Positions 8,371 to 16,302 of a stretch of DNA of 35,396 nt are shown one piece after another (position 1 is the stretch's first letter; each line of letters starts with the position of its first letter). Both the position numbers and the translations under genes were made by a program. Source of the DNA: Hyphomicrobiales bacterium. Lineage in GTDB: Bacteria; Pseudomonadota; Alphaproteobacteria; Rhizobiales; Beijerinckiaceae. The DNA lies in contig JAFAHO010000265.1 of the NCBI GenBank assembly GCA_019237205.1, positions 1 through 35,396 of the forward strand, written 5' to 3'. The notes below the pieces were generated by a model that was given only the letters and a program-made list of their open reading frames with translations, had not been told where the DNA came from and did no database searches.

Positions 8371-9636
8371 ATGACGATGGTGATGAGGACCGCAGTTTTG
8401 GGTTTCCAGCGCGCCTATCGGTTGACGCCCGATCGCGGGCCGAGGGACGATGTCGTTTCGCAACTGCGGATCGAAGGCGCCGCCTCGAGCAAGACCGTGC
8501 TGCTGCCCTATGCAGTCGGGCTCGACTATCTCGTCGTGCCGACCGGAACGGCCGATGTTGCAATCACAGGCAGAGACTTTCGCGCCGAGCGGCTCGGATT
8601 CCTGCCGTCTCTCTGGGCGCGGTTGCGCCTGGCGTTCCTGTACAAAAAACACAAATACCTGAAATATGACGGGTTTTCAATCTTTTCAGTCGGCCCGAAA
8701 CCCAAGCGCAAGCACTTCACCCGCTTCAACCAGGATACGATGAACGTCGGGGTCGTGATCGATGGCGACCTCGTCGCCAACAACCCGGAACTCCTCTTCG
8801 GGTGGGAGGCTCACAGAGGGGCGCGGAGCCGAATGGTTGAGCATTCGGGGCCGAATGCGACCGGGATCGTCGCTCATATCTATTATGAGGACACGTGGGA
8901 TGACATTTCGGGCGCGCTTGGAAGTCTGACCGTCCCCTTCGACCTGATCGTGACGACTGTACCCGGTCGCGAGCGGCTGATTGACGCCATACGCCGGGAT
9001 TTTCCTGATGCAGAGATCGAAGTGATGGAGAACCGTGGGCGGGACATACGCCCGTTCCTCGTCTTGCTCGAACGCGGCCGGCTCGATCGCTACCGTTATG
9101 TCTGCAAGGTTCACGGGAAGAAATCGATCGACGGGGGGCGCAAGCCCTACATGGGCGCGATCTGGCGTCGACGGCTACTGTTCGATCTTTTGGGGGCTCC
9201 AGGCCTTGCAAATACCATTGTCGATATGTTCGAACGCGATCCTTCCATCGGGATGATCGGTCCGCGGTCTTACCGCTTGCCGCGCGAAGACTATTCCGAG
9301 GAGCTTTCATTTTCGGCCAACCGTCCGATGGTTCTGGAACTCGCCGAAAAGATCGGCGTCCCCCGCGACAGGTTCCGGCTCGACTTCTTCGGCGGAACAA
9401 TGTTCTGGGTGCGCCCGGAGGCGCTGAAGCCCTTGCGGGACCTCCATCTTTCCTCGGCCATCCCCGAGGAGCGGGGGCTGCTCGACGGCAGTCTGGGGCA
9501 CGCGATTGAACGCGTGTTTTCGACTTCGGTCCTGGTGGCTGGCTATAAGCTCGCCAATAGCGATGACACGGGGGTCTCGAACGGCCAAAAGCCTCGCCCC
9601 GCGCTCGACGAGGCCGCGCCAGTCCATCCCCGGTGA
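8371..9636 (+). CDS. RgpF-like rhamnan/polysaccharide synthesis protein
   Basis: The 421-residue protein resembles the rhamnan synthesis F family. The recognisable run is IVAHIYYEDTWDDI (about residue 167), then ENRGRDIRPFLVLL, KVHGKKS, and FFGGTMFWVRPEALKPL near residue 340. No signal peptide or membrane segment is apparent. Family members take part in building rhamnose-containing O-antigen or cell-wall glycans, and the domain has a glycosyltransferase-like fold; the exact reaction is not known from this sequence. GGAAGGGAC precedes the ATG at 8371. It is unusual in having no other polysaccharide gene nearby. It converges on the GST gene, 24 bases away. Confidence 0.82.
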   Translation: MTMVMRTAVLGFQRAYRLTPDRGPRDDVVSQLRIEGAASSKTVLLPYAVGLDYLVVPTGTADVAITGRDFRAERLGFLPSLWARLRLAFLYKKHKYLKYDGFSIFSVGPKPKRKHFTRFNQDTMNVGVVIDGDLVANNPELLFGWEAHRGARSRMVEHSGPNATGIVAHIYYEDTWDDISGALGSLTVPFDLIVTTVPGRERLIDAIRRDFPDAEIEVMENRGRDIRPFLVLLERGRLDRYRYVCKVHGKKSIDGGRKPYMGAIWRRRLLFDLLGAPGLANTIVDMFERDPSIGMIGPRSYRLPREDYSEELSFSANRPMVLELAEKIGVPRDRFRLDFFGGTMFWVRPEALKPLRDLHLSSAIPEERGLLDGSLGHAIERVFSTSVLVAGYKLANSDDTGVSNGQKPRPALDEAAPVHPR

Positions 9637-9660
9637 CCCTTGGTTCTTCGCCTGCGCGCC

Positions 9661-10263
9661 TTACCCTTGAACCCGCGTGGCCTCGAAGCTCGGCGTCGTG
9701 TCCGAGAAAACATCGAGCCATTCGACCAACCGCGGATGGCCCGCGCGCCAGGCGCCTTCGTACCTGAGATCGAGGTAGCCGAGCGCCGAGGCGAGCGCGA
9801 TCGTGCCCGCGTCGCTTAGTTCCTCAGGCGGCTTCCCCTCGAACACGCCAAGGGCGCGGGCGATCTTCTCGTCCTGGTAGGCGATCCATTTCTCCGACCG
9901 CTGCGGCGGCTCATGCCACAGGCGTTCATAACGGATCAGCACGGCCGCTTCGGCGATCCCGTCCGCCAGCGACTGCTGGGTCAGGGTATGGAAGCGCGCC
10001 TGTGGTTCGGATGGAATCACCTTGCCGCCTCCCGCCAGCCAGTCGAGATATTCGACGATGACGGCGCTATCGAAGATCGTCTCGCCATTCTCCAGGATCA
10101 GCGCCGGAATCTTGCCCAGGGGGTTCTGGCGCCGCAGCGAATCCTCGGGATTGTCAGTATCGGCGGCCGAAATCTCGATCCTGTCGTCGAGGCCGAGCAC
10201 CGATGCGACGATCCGCACCTTGCGAACGAATGGCGAGGTCGCAGCGGCGCGAAGAACGAGCAT
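9661..10263 (-). CDS. Glutathione S-transferase family protein
   Basis: The 200-residue protein has the GST layout. The thioredoxin-like N-domain shows ATSPFVRKVRI, with a Ser at the usual catalytic position, NPLGKIPALIL with the cis-Pro, and ETIFDSAVIVEYLD, where a Glu/Asp-Ser pair binds the glutathione gamma-glutamyl group. An all-helical C-domain follows. It likely conjugates glutathione or acts in redox protection in the cytoplasm. The ATG at 10263 is chosen because AGGGAG lies 6-7 nt upstream and homology starts there, although the frame is open to 10440. It is divergent from trxB, with a shared 153-bp intergenic region. Confidence 0.9.
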   Translation of the reverse strand: MLVLRAAATSPFVRKVRIVASVLGLDDRIEISAADTDNPEDSLRRQNPLGKIPALILENGETIFDSAVIVEYLDWLAGGGKVIPSEPQARFHTLTQQSLADGIAEAAVLIRYERLWHEPPQRSEKWIAYQDEKIARALGVFEGKPPEELSDAGTIALASALGYLDLRYEGAWRAGHPRLVEWLDVFSDTTPSFEATRVQG

Positions 10264-10324
10264 GGACGTCTCCCTGGACGGCGAGAGCGCCCGCGGCCAT
10301 TCGCGCCGCCTCCCCGAGCCGCCG

Positions 10325-10353
10325 TTGTAGCGCAACCGCGCCCCCCATATAAG
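10325..10353 (+). promoter_or_regulatory. Predicted promoter of trxB-lsrB
   Basis: TTGTAG at 10325-10330 and TATAAG at 10348-10353 are separated by 17 bases, giving a good housekeeping-type match. Transcription would start near 10360 and leave a leader of about 55 nt before the trxB start codon. It lies in the divergent GST/trxB region. Confidence 0.6.
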
Positions 10354-10416
10354 GCGTGAAACCAGAAGCTGCGGGCGCTCCGCGCCGGCCGCAATTGCTC
10401 TAAGAAGGGGTTGGTC

Positions 10417-11388
10417 TTGACTTCGTCCCATGTCGCGCACGAGCGGGTTGTCATCATCGGTTCGGGGCCGGCCGGCTATACGGCCGCGATCTATGCGGCG
10501 CGTGCGCTGCTGAAGCCGCTCATGCTGTCGGGCTTCGAGCCGGGCGGACAGTTGATGATCACGACCGACGTCGAGAATTATCCTGGCTTCGCCGAGCCGA
10601 TCCAGGGCCCCTGGCTGATGGAGCAGATGCAGGCGCAGGCCAAGAATGTCGGCGCGCGCATCGAAGGCGAATGGGTCGTCGCGCTCGAACTGAAGAACCG
10701 TCCGTTCGTGATCCGCTGCGACAGCGGCCGCACGATCGCTGCGGACGCAGTCATCCTGGCGACGGGCGCCAAGGCCAAGTGGCTCGGCCTACCGAGCGAG
10801 GACGCGTTCAAGGGCTTCGGCGTCTCAGCCTGCGCCACCTGCGACGGCTTCTTCTTCCGAGGCAAATCCGTCGTCGTGATCGGGGGCGGCAATTCCGCGG
10901 TGGAGGAGGCGCTTTACCTCTCCAACATCGCGTCTCAGGTCAGGGTCGTGCATCGCCGGCACGCGTTCCGCGCCGAGAAGATCCTGAGCGAGCGCCTTGG
11001 GGCGCGGCACAATGTGAAGATCGTCTGGAACAGCGTGGTCGAGGAAATCCTGGGCGCGAATGCGCCGCGGGGGGTCACCGGCGTCAGGATCAGAAACGTC
11101 CTCACCGGCGCGCTCGACGACCTCGCCGCCGACGGCGTGTTCGTCGCGATCGGCCACGAGCCCGCGACCGAGCTCGTCCGCGGCCAGCTCTTGCTGAAGC
11201 CGAACGGCTACGTTGAGACGGCGCCGGGTTCGACGGCGACCAGCATCGAGGGCGTGTTCGCCGCCGGCGACGTCGCCGACGACGTGTTCCGTCAGGCGGT
11301 GACCGCGGCTGGCCTCGGCTGCATGGCCGCGCTCGAGGCCGAGCGCTGGCTTGCCGCGCAGGAGCCCGCGCGGGAAGCGGCGGAATAG
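10417..11388 (+). CDS. trxB: Thioredoxin reductase
   Basis: The 323-residue flavoprotein reduces oxidised thioredoxin with NADPH. It shows GSGPAG for FAD binding (about residues 15-20), the redox-active CATC (Cys139 and Cys142; the E. coli equivalents are 135 and 138), GGGNSAVEEAL for NADPH, and the FAD-binding GVFAAGDVADD near the C-terminus. Length is normal. TTG codons at 10411 and 10417 can both start it; I prefer 10417 because AGAAGGGG ends 6 nt upstream. It is followed after about 67 nt by an LsrB-type regulator, an arrangement I associate with rhizobia and relatives, and sits next to a divergent GST gene. Confidence 0.95.
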   Translation: MTSSHVAHERVVIIGSGPAGYTAAIYAARALLKPLMLSGFEPGGQLMITTDVENYPGFAEPIQGPWLMEQMQAQAKNVGARIEGEWVVALELKNRPFVIRCDSGRTIAADAVILATGAKAKWLGLPSEDAFKGFGVSACATCDGFFFRGKSVVVIGGGNSAVEEALYLSNIASQVRVVHRRHAFRAEKILSERLGARHNVKIVWNSVVEEILGANAPRGVTGVRIRNVLTGALDDLAADGVFVAIGHEPATELVRGQLLLKPNGYVETAPGSTATSIEGVFAAGDVADDVFRQAVTAAGLGCMAALEAERWLAAQEPAREAAE

Positions 11389-11455
11389 GCACCGCCGTCA
11401 AACGCCGCGGCGATCAGCGGCGAAGCCAAGAGCCGGCGCGGTTGAGGGAACGTTC

Positions 11456-12349
11456 ATGGACTGGGACAAGCTGCGCATCTTTCAGGCCGCCGCCGACGCC
11501 GGATCGTTTACGCACGCCGGCGCCACGCTGGGCTTGAGCCAGTCGGCGGTCAGCCGTCAGGTCGGAGCGCTCGAGGCCGACCTCGGCGCGCCGCTCTTCC
11601 ATCGCCACGCGCGCGGCCTCATCCTGACCGAGCAAGGCGAAATGCTCTTGGGCGCGGTGCGCGACGTGGTTCTCAAGCTCGACGCGGTCAGGAGCCGGCT
11701 CATCGACAGCCGGGAGAAGCCGCATGGCGATCTCAGGGTCACGACCACGCTCGGCCTCGGGGCGAACTGGCTCGCGCCGAGGCTTGGCGAATTCGTCGAG
11801 CTTTATCCGGAGGTGAAGCTGCAGCTTCTGCTGTCCGACGACGACCTCGACCTCGCCATGCGCGAGGCGGATGTCGCGCTCCGCTTGCGCGAGCCGATGC
11901 AGCCCGACCTCATCCGGCGCCGGCTCTTCACCGTGCATTTCCACGCCTATGCGTCGGCCGACTACTTGAGGCGCCGCCCGCAGCCGCGCAAGGTCGAGGA
12001 TCTCGACCACCATCACCTCGTCGCGTTCGGCGCGCCGACCGCGACGCATCTGCTCTACGATCTCAACTCTCTGCTGACGGTTGGCCGCGATCCCAGGAAC
12101 CCGCGCGAGCCCCAGATTTCGGTCAACAACCTCGCCGCGATGACGCGGGCGGTAGAGAATGGGGTCGGCATCGCGGTTCTGCCCGACTATGTGGTCGCGC
12201 CCGAGTCGGGGCTCGTCCGGCTCCTGCCACAGGCCGACATGCCGGAAATGGATTGCTTCCTCGTCTACGCCGAGGAGCTGAAGGCGGTCGCGCGCGTGCA
12301 GGCGTTCCGCGACTTTCTTGTCCGCACCGCGCAGCGCTGGCGCTACTGA
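11456..12349 (+). CDS. lsrB: LysR-family transcriptional regulator, LsrB/VtlR type
   Basis: The 297-residue protein begins MDWDKLRIFQAAADAGSFTH, followed by a LysR helix-turn-helix (LSQSAVSRQVGALEADLG) and a LysR effector domain. The start MDWDKLRIF and the place after trxB match the LsrB/VtlR group of Hyphomicrobiales, which controls small RNAs, envelope traits and oxidative-stress genes. Its only cysteine is at residue 267, which matters because cysteine-based redox sensing has been described for Sinorhizobium LsrB. The ATG at 11456 has GAGGGAA about 7 nt upstream. The MFS gene follows 19 bases later and may be cotranscribed. The symbol rests on context and N-terminal similarity and is provisional. 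Confidence 0.82.
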   Translation: MDWDKLRIFQAAADAGSFTHAGATLGLSQSAVSRQVGALEADLGAPLFHRHARGLILTEQGEMLLGAVRDVVLKLDAVRSRLIDSREKPHGDLRVTTTLGLGANWLAPRLGEFVELYPEVKLQLLLSDDDLDLAMREADVALRLREPMQPDLIRRRLFTVHFHAYASADYLRRRPQPRKVEDLDHHHLVAFGAPTATHLLYDLNSLLTVGRDPRNPREPQISVNNLAAMTRAVENGVGIAVLPDYVVAPESGLVRLLPQADMPEMDCFLVYAEELKAVARVQAFRDFLVRTAQRWRY

Positions 12350-12368
12350 CGCGGGGGAGGAACGCACA

Positions 12369-13736
12369 ATGACGATGCAGGTGGAACTGGCGCAGCGAAG
12401 CGCCATCGATTCCGCGGTTCGACATCTGGTTACGAATTATAGCCCACAGGGCAATCGCGTCGGTTGGCTGATGATGGCCTCGATCCTCGTCGAGGCCTGG
12501 GACCTCTATGGGATCGCCTTCGTCCTCATCTTCATTCGCGACCAGTACCATCCCGACCCGTTGCTGCTTGGGCTTGCCGCCGCAGGGACGCAGGGCGGAG
12601 CGGTGATCGGCGCCCTGACCGGCGGCTGGCTGTCCGACAAGCTCGGCCGACGCCTGATGTTCCTGGCGACCATGGTTCTCTTCATCGTGCTCGCGCTGGC
12701 GCAGGCTTTTGTGTCCAGCGTCGCAGCGCTTGCGGTCATACGTTTGCTCCTCGGCGTCCCGCTCGGCAGCGACATTGCGACCGGTTACACCTACATCATG
12801 GAGATGATGCCCAAGGGCCAGCGCGAAGTCATGGGCAACCGCTGGCAATTCATGTTCGCCGTCGGACAGGTGCTGACGCTCGCCGTTATTGCGCTCTTCC
12901 TCATTCTCGACCTCAATCACGAGTTGATATGGCGCGTGACCCTCGGGCTCGGCGCCGTGCCGGCGCTAATAATCCTGATCCTTCGTCATGATCTGCCGGA
13001 GACTGCCGTGTGGCTGGTTCGCCAGGGCCGCTTCCGCGAGGCGAAGGAGGTCGCGACGCAGATGTACGACGACCGCCTCGACATGCTGCCCGATCAGGAC
13101 GTCAAGGTCGCAAAACCCCGTCCGACGGCGTTCCTCGCCGACATCAAAGAGGATCCGATCCGCTGGCGCGCAACCCTTTACGGCTGGATCGCCTGCTTCG
13201 CCCAGGGCAGCGAGTTCTCGACCTTCGCCTTTTATCTTCCAGTGCTCTTCGTGATGGTGGGCGTCTCTTCCGTTCTGGGCACGACAGTGGTTACCATGGC
13301 GCTCTACGTGATCGCCGCGATCTCCGGATGGGTCGGGCCGCTGCTGACGCCGAAGATCGGACAGCGCGGCATCAGCATCGCAGGCTTCAGCATCGTTTTC
13401 CTGTCCCTGCTGGTGGCGGCGGCGGCGCTCTACACTGGCGCCAAGGCCGTACTGCCCTTCGCTGCTGCGGCCATGCTGTGGGGCCACTATTGGGACGCCT
13501 CGAACTGCATGACCATTCCTTCGATGGTCGCAAAGCCCGAGTACCGCGGCACCGCGAGCGGGTTCGCCTATATTTTCGTCAAGCTGCCTTCGTTCCTGGC
13601 GATCTTCCTGTTCCCGACGGTGTTCACGGCGATCGGGCAGGCCAACGCGACCCTGCTGGTCGCAGTCTTTCCGCTGATCGGATTGCTCGCAGCGATCTTC
13701 ATTCTGCCGGAAGTCTACGGGTTCGAGCGCGATTGA
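12369..13736 (+). CDS. MFS transporter, sugar/metabolite symporter type
   Basis: The 455-residue membrane protein has the major-facilitator pattern. It shows the loop motif GGWLSDKLGRR between segments 2 and 3, the RLLLGVPLGSDIATGYTYIMEMMPKGQR region typical of the sugar-porter branch, and a long hydrophilic central loop at about residues 225-270. Around twelve membrane segments are predicted. The substrate is unknown. Strong GGGGGAGG at 12353-12360 precedes the ATG at 12369. It follows the LysR gene closely and ends at a strong hairpin, so it may be the last gene of the trxB-lsrB unit. Confidence 0.85.
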   Translation: MTMQVELAQRSAIDSAVRHLVTNYSPQGNRVGWLMMASILVEAWDLYGIAFVLIFIRDQYHPDPLLLGLAAAGTQGGAVIGALTGGWLSDKLGRRLMFLATMVLFIVLALAQAFVSSVAALAVIRLLLGVPLGSDIATGYTYIMEMMPKGQREVMGNRWQFMFAVGQVLTLAVIALFLILDLNHELIWRVTLGLGAVPALIILILRHDLPETAVWLVRQGRFREAKEVATQMYDDRLDMLPDQDVKVAKPRPTAFLADIKEDPIRWRATLYGWIACFAQGSEFSTFAFYLPVLFVMVGVSSVLGTTVVTMALYVIAAISGWVGPLLTPKIGQRGISIAGFSIVFLSLLVAAAALYTGAKAVLPFAAAAMLWGHYWDASNCMTIPSMVAKPEYRGTASGFAYIFVKLPSFLAIFLFPTVFTAIGQANATLLVAVFPLIGLLAAIFILPEVYGFERD

Positions 13737-13751
13737 GCGCGCGACGGCAGG

Positions 13752-13775
13752 AGGCGCGAGCCGTGGCTCGCGTCT
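13752..13775. terminator. Bidirectional hairpin between MFS and EthD-like genes
   Basis: Bases 13755-13762 and 13765-13772 form an 8-bp perfect stem with a two-base loop, extendable outward to 11 bp with one G-U pair. It sits between convergent stop codons. There is no long T-run on either side, so termination may be imperfect. Confidence 0.55.
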
Positions 13776-13784
13776 TGCTGCGTC

Positions 13785-14093
13785 TCAAACACTCTTCGTG
13801 TTGAAGACTATGAGGTCGACCCCGCCGTCGGCGAAGTTGCCGAGATCGCCGGCTGTCGCCTGTCCCTCAGGCGAAGCGAGCGCCTTGCCGATCGCCTCGA
13901 CGTTGTCGAATTCCAACATGGCCACGAGATGGATGGCCCCAGGGTCCACGGGAAGCCCAACGGCGCCGTCGCTCACCTGATAGCCACGCAGGCCCGGGAC
14001 GGTCTTGGCGAGCGGAACGTGCTTGGAGAAGTAATAGTCGTTAAAAGCAGCGGCGTTCTTCGGCGTTTTGTAGACGGCGATAAGCAAGGCCAT
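13785..14093 (-). CDS. EthD family protein
   Basis: The product is about 102 residues and has the EthD dimeric alpha/beta-barrel signature: YYFSKHVPLAKTVPGLRGYQVSDG, followed by LVAMLEFDNVEAIGKALASPEGQA. Family members are small cytoplasmic proteins, some needed for ether or polyketide-type catabolism; the role here is unknown. ATG codons at 14099 and 14093 are both in frame. GGGAGG sits 3 nt before the first and 9 nt before the second, so I choose 14093. It follows the MsrP gene on the same strand after about 110 bases, and may or may not share its transcript. Confidence 0.8.
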   Translation of the reverse strand: MALLIAVYKTPKNAAAFNDYYFSKHVPLAKTVPGLRGYQVSDGAVGLPVDPGAIHLVAMLEFDNVEAIGKALASPEGQATAGDLGNFADGGVDLIVFNTKSV

Positions 14094-14207
14094 GAGCATT
14101 GTCCTCCCTGACGCGACAATTTGGACAACGCCTGATGCGCCCGCCCCCTCCGCGTTCGAACCCCTGATACCATGAAATCGGGGCCGCGAACCGTGCCCGC
14201 CCAGCCC

Positions 14208-15155
14208 TCACATGTAGAGCTGCTCTTTGTCGAGGCCCTTGTATAGCGAGGCGACCTGCTCCGCGTAGCCGTTGTAGATCAGCGTCGGCCGCAGCTGCCC
14301 GTCGTTGAGGAAGGTCTCCTGCGCCTGACTCCAGCGCGGATGCGCCACGGCGGGATTGACGTTCGCCCAGAAGCCGTATTCGTCCGGCCCCAGCGTCTCC
14401 CAGAACGTCTCCGGCCGCTTGTCGACGAACGAAATCTTGACGATCGACTTGGCCGACTTGAAGCCGTATTTCCACGGCGTCGCCAGGCGGATCGGCGCGC
14501 CCTGAACCTTGGACAGCGGCTTGCCGTAGGCGCCGGTGGCGATGAAGGCGAGGTCATTCGTGGCTTCGACCATCGTCAGGCCCTCGATATAGGGCCAGGG
14601 CATGAAGGACCGCTGACCCGGGGCCATCTTCTTGTCCAGGAACGTCTCGAACCGCACGTAAGACGCCGAGGATAGGGGCCTCGCGAACTCGACCAGTTTC
14701 TTGAGCGGAAAGCCGGTCCAGGGAATAGCCATCGACCACGCCTCCACGCAACGATGGCGATAAAGGCGCTCCTCGAGCCCAATCGTCTTGATCAGCGCGT
14801 CGATGTCGACCGTCTGCTCCTTCTCGACGAGGCCGTCGAGCTTAACCGTCCAAGGGCGCGTCTTGAGCGCGCCCGCGTCAATGTGCTTGCTGGTGCTGAA
14901 CTCATAAAAATTGTTGTAATTGAGATTGTATTTCTCGGGCGTCACATCGCGATCGAGCACATAGGCCGGATTGCGCTGGGCGGGATAAAGCGAGGCGGAT
15001 GGGTCGGCATCGTCGGCGCGGGCCCGGCCGGGCCAGGAGACGAGGACGCCCGCCGCGCCGAGGCCGGCGAGAAACGCTCGGCGATCGACGAAAGCCGCCT
15101 CCGGCGTCGTCAGGCTAGCCGGAATTTCCCACTCCGGTCGACGAATGACGTGCAT
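14208..15155 (-). CDS. msrP: Protein-methionine-sulfoxide reductase catalytic subunit MsrP (YedY)
   Basis: The 315-residue periplasmic molybdoenzyme repairs oxidised methionines in envelope proteins. It has a twin-arginine export signal (DRRAFLAG, Arg25-Arg26, then a hydrophobic run ending ARA). The YRHRCVEAWSM segment puts the molybdenum-ligating Cys at residue 136. GAPIRLATPWKYGFKSAKSI and the C-terminal YNGYAEQVASLYKGLD are also typical. GGGGAG lies about 6 nt before the ATG at 15155. The haem partner MsrQ is usually encoded immediately next to msrP; here no msrQ is in the window and the next gene is EthD-like. The molybdopterin genes moaD and moaE lie about 5 kb away. Confidence 0.93.
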   Translation of the reverse strand: MHVIRRPEWEIPASLTTPEAAFVDRRAFLAGLGAAGVLVSWPGRARADDADPSASLYPAQRNPAYVLDRDVTPEKYNLNYNNFYEFSTSKHIDAGALKTRPWTVKLDGLVEKEQTVDIDALIKTIGLEERLYRHRCVEAWSMAIPWTGFPLKKLVEFARPLSSASYVRFETFLDKKMAPGQRSFMPWPYIEGLTMVEATNDLAFIATGAYGKPLSKVQGAPIRLATPWKYGFKSAKSIVKISFVDKRPETFWETLGPDEYGFWANVNPAVAHPRWSQAQETFLNDGQLRPTLIYNGYAEQVASLYKGLDKEQLYM

Positions 15156-15284
15156 GGTCAACTCCCCGGGATCCCGATACGTCGGCGACGGAGACATGGC
15201 TCTCCGTCAGCGCTCTTTTCGGCGTGAGCGTGGCGAATGTTACGCGTTCCGCGGGAGAAAGCGAGCTTCGCGGGAAAATCCTTC

Positions 15285-15314
15285 CCCGGATCAGACTTTC
15301 CCGGATCAGACTTT
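15285..15314. repeat. 15-bp exact tandem duplication over the nusG stop codon
   Basis: The same 15 bases occur at 15285-15299 and 15300-15314. The second copy contains the nusG stop codon (complement of 15306-15308). It looks like a small slippage duplication, with no effect on the encoded protein. Confidence 0.8.
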
Positions 15315-15839
15315 TTCGACCTGGCCGAATTCGAGATCGACCGGGGTGGCGCGGCCGAAGATCGACACCGCGACCTTGACCCGCGAACGGGATTCGTCGA
15401 CTTCCTCGACGACGCCGTTGAACGAGGCGAAGGGACCGTCGGCAACCCGCACGTTTTCGCCGATCTCGAAGCGGATTGCCGCCTTCGGCCGCTCGACCCC
15501 ATCGGCGACCTGTCCCTTGATGCGGTCGGCCTCATGGTCGGGGATCGGCATTGGCTTCTTATCGGCGCCGAGAAAACCGGTCACTTTGGGGGTGTTCTTG
15601 ATGAGGTGGTAGACGTCGTCGGTCAGGTCGCATTTGACCAGCACATAGCCGGGGAAGAACTTCCGCTCGGAATTGATCTTGCGCCCGCGCCGCACCTCGA
15701 CGACCTGTTCGGTCGGCACGAGGATTTCCTGGAACTTGTCCTGGAGACCGCGCTGGTGCGCCTGCTCGCGAATGGATTCAGCGACCTTCTTCTCGAAGTT
15801 GGAATAGGCGTGGACGATGTACCAGCGCATGCTCATCAT
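15306..15839 (-). CDS. nusG: Transcription termination/antitermination protein NusG
   Basis: The 177-residue protein has a NusG N-domain (RWYIVHAYSNFEKKVAESI, then FPGYVLVKCDLTDDVYHLIKNTPKVTGFLG). It ends in a KOW domain (GENVRVADGPFASFNGVVEEVDESRSRVKV). It binds RNA polymerase and couples transcription to Rho or ribosomes. Length matches the family. Three in-frame ATGs (15839, 15836, 15830) are possible; GGAAA about 7 nt upstream favours 15839. The frame is open far upstream, but this is unlikely to be translated. It follows secE in the standard secE-nusG order. Confidence 0.96.
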   Translation of the reverse strand: MMSMRWYIVHAYSNFEKKVAESIREQAHQRGLQDKFQEILVPTEQVVEVRRGRKINSERKFFPGYVLVKCDLTDDVYHLIKNTPKVTGFLGADKKPMPIPDHEADRIKGQVADGVERPKAAIRFEIGENVRVADGPFASFNGVVEEVDESRSRVKVAVSIFGRATPVDLEFGQVEKV

Positions 15840-15907
15840 AAGAGTTTCCAAATTGACTCCGTCGGCTTCGCGCCCGCGGGCGCCTGGCGCTCTCAGAAAA
15901 GACGGCG

Positions 15908-16105
15908 CTAGCCCGTGCGCCCGAAGCCGAGCACCAGGGCGACCACTTCCCTGAGCACAGCGTCCACGGTGACGAAGAACACGCTCGCGAACACGACTAG
16001 CAGCAACACCAGGCCCGTCGTGACGAGCGTCTCGCGCCGGGTCGGCCAGACGACCTTCGAGCCCTCTGACCGCACCTGCTGGATGAATTCGAAGGGGTTG
16101 ATCAT
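15908..16105 (-). CDS. secE: Preprotein translocase subunit SecE
   Basis: The 65-residue protein is the short single-membrane-segment form of SecE. An amphipathic N-terminus with QQVRSEGSKVVWPTRRETL carries the conserved WP-R motif. A hydrophobic span (LVLLLVVFASVFFVTVDAVL) follows. It anchors the SecYEG channel in the inner membrane. It precedes nusG by 68 bases and has a recognisable promoter about 100 bases upstream. No tRNA-Trp gene is found immediately upstream, although one often occurs there in other bacteria. Confidence 0.95.
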   Translation of the reverse strand: MINPFEFIQQVRSEGSKVVWPTRRETLVTTGLVLLLVVFASVFFVTVDAVLREVVALVLGFGRTG

Positions 16106-16208
16106 TCCCTCGGGTCCGTTCGGAAAACGTCTTGCGCCGGTCGGCTGCGCCGTCCAGCCAGAAAAACTCGCGGCGCGGGGCCTCTCGGCGCCGCGCCACC
16201 CGAGGCCT

Positions 16209-16236
16209 CATATAGGAAAAGAAGGCCCGCCGCCAA
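16209..16236 (-). promoter_or_regulatory. Predicted promoter of secE-nusG
   Basis: On the minus strand TTGGCG (16231-16236) and TATATG (16209-16214) are 16 bases apart. Transcription would start near 16202, giving a leader of about 97 nt. That leader contains a GC-rich inverted repeat (GGCGCGG / CCGCGCC). No other good candidate was seen between secE and dcd. Confidence 0.5.
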
Positions 16237-16302
16237 GCGAAATATGACAAGCGGTTCGTGAAACCGTCACAGGTTGCCTACGGCAGGATCCCGCGGCGCG
16301 CT

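Noticed and set aside
16106-16300. A tRNA-Trp gene upstream of secE
   Set aside because: The region was read for tRNA arms and conserved T-loop bases, and none were found.
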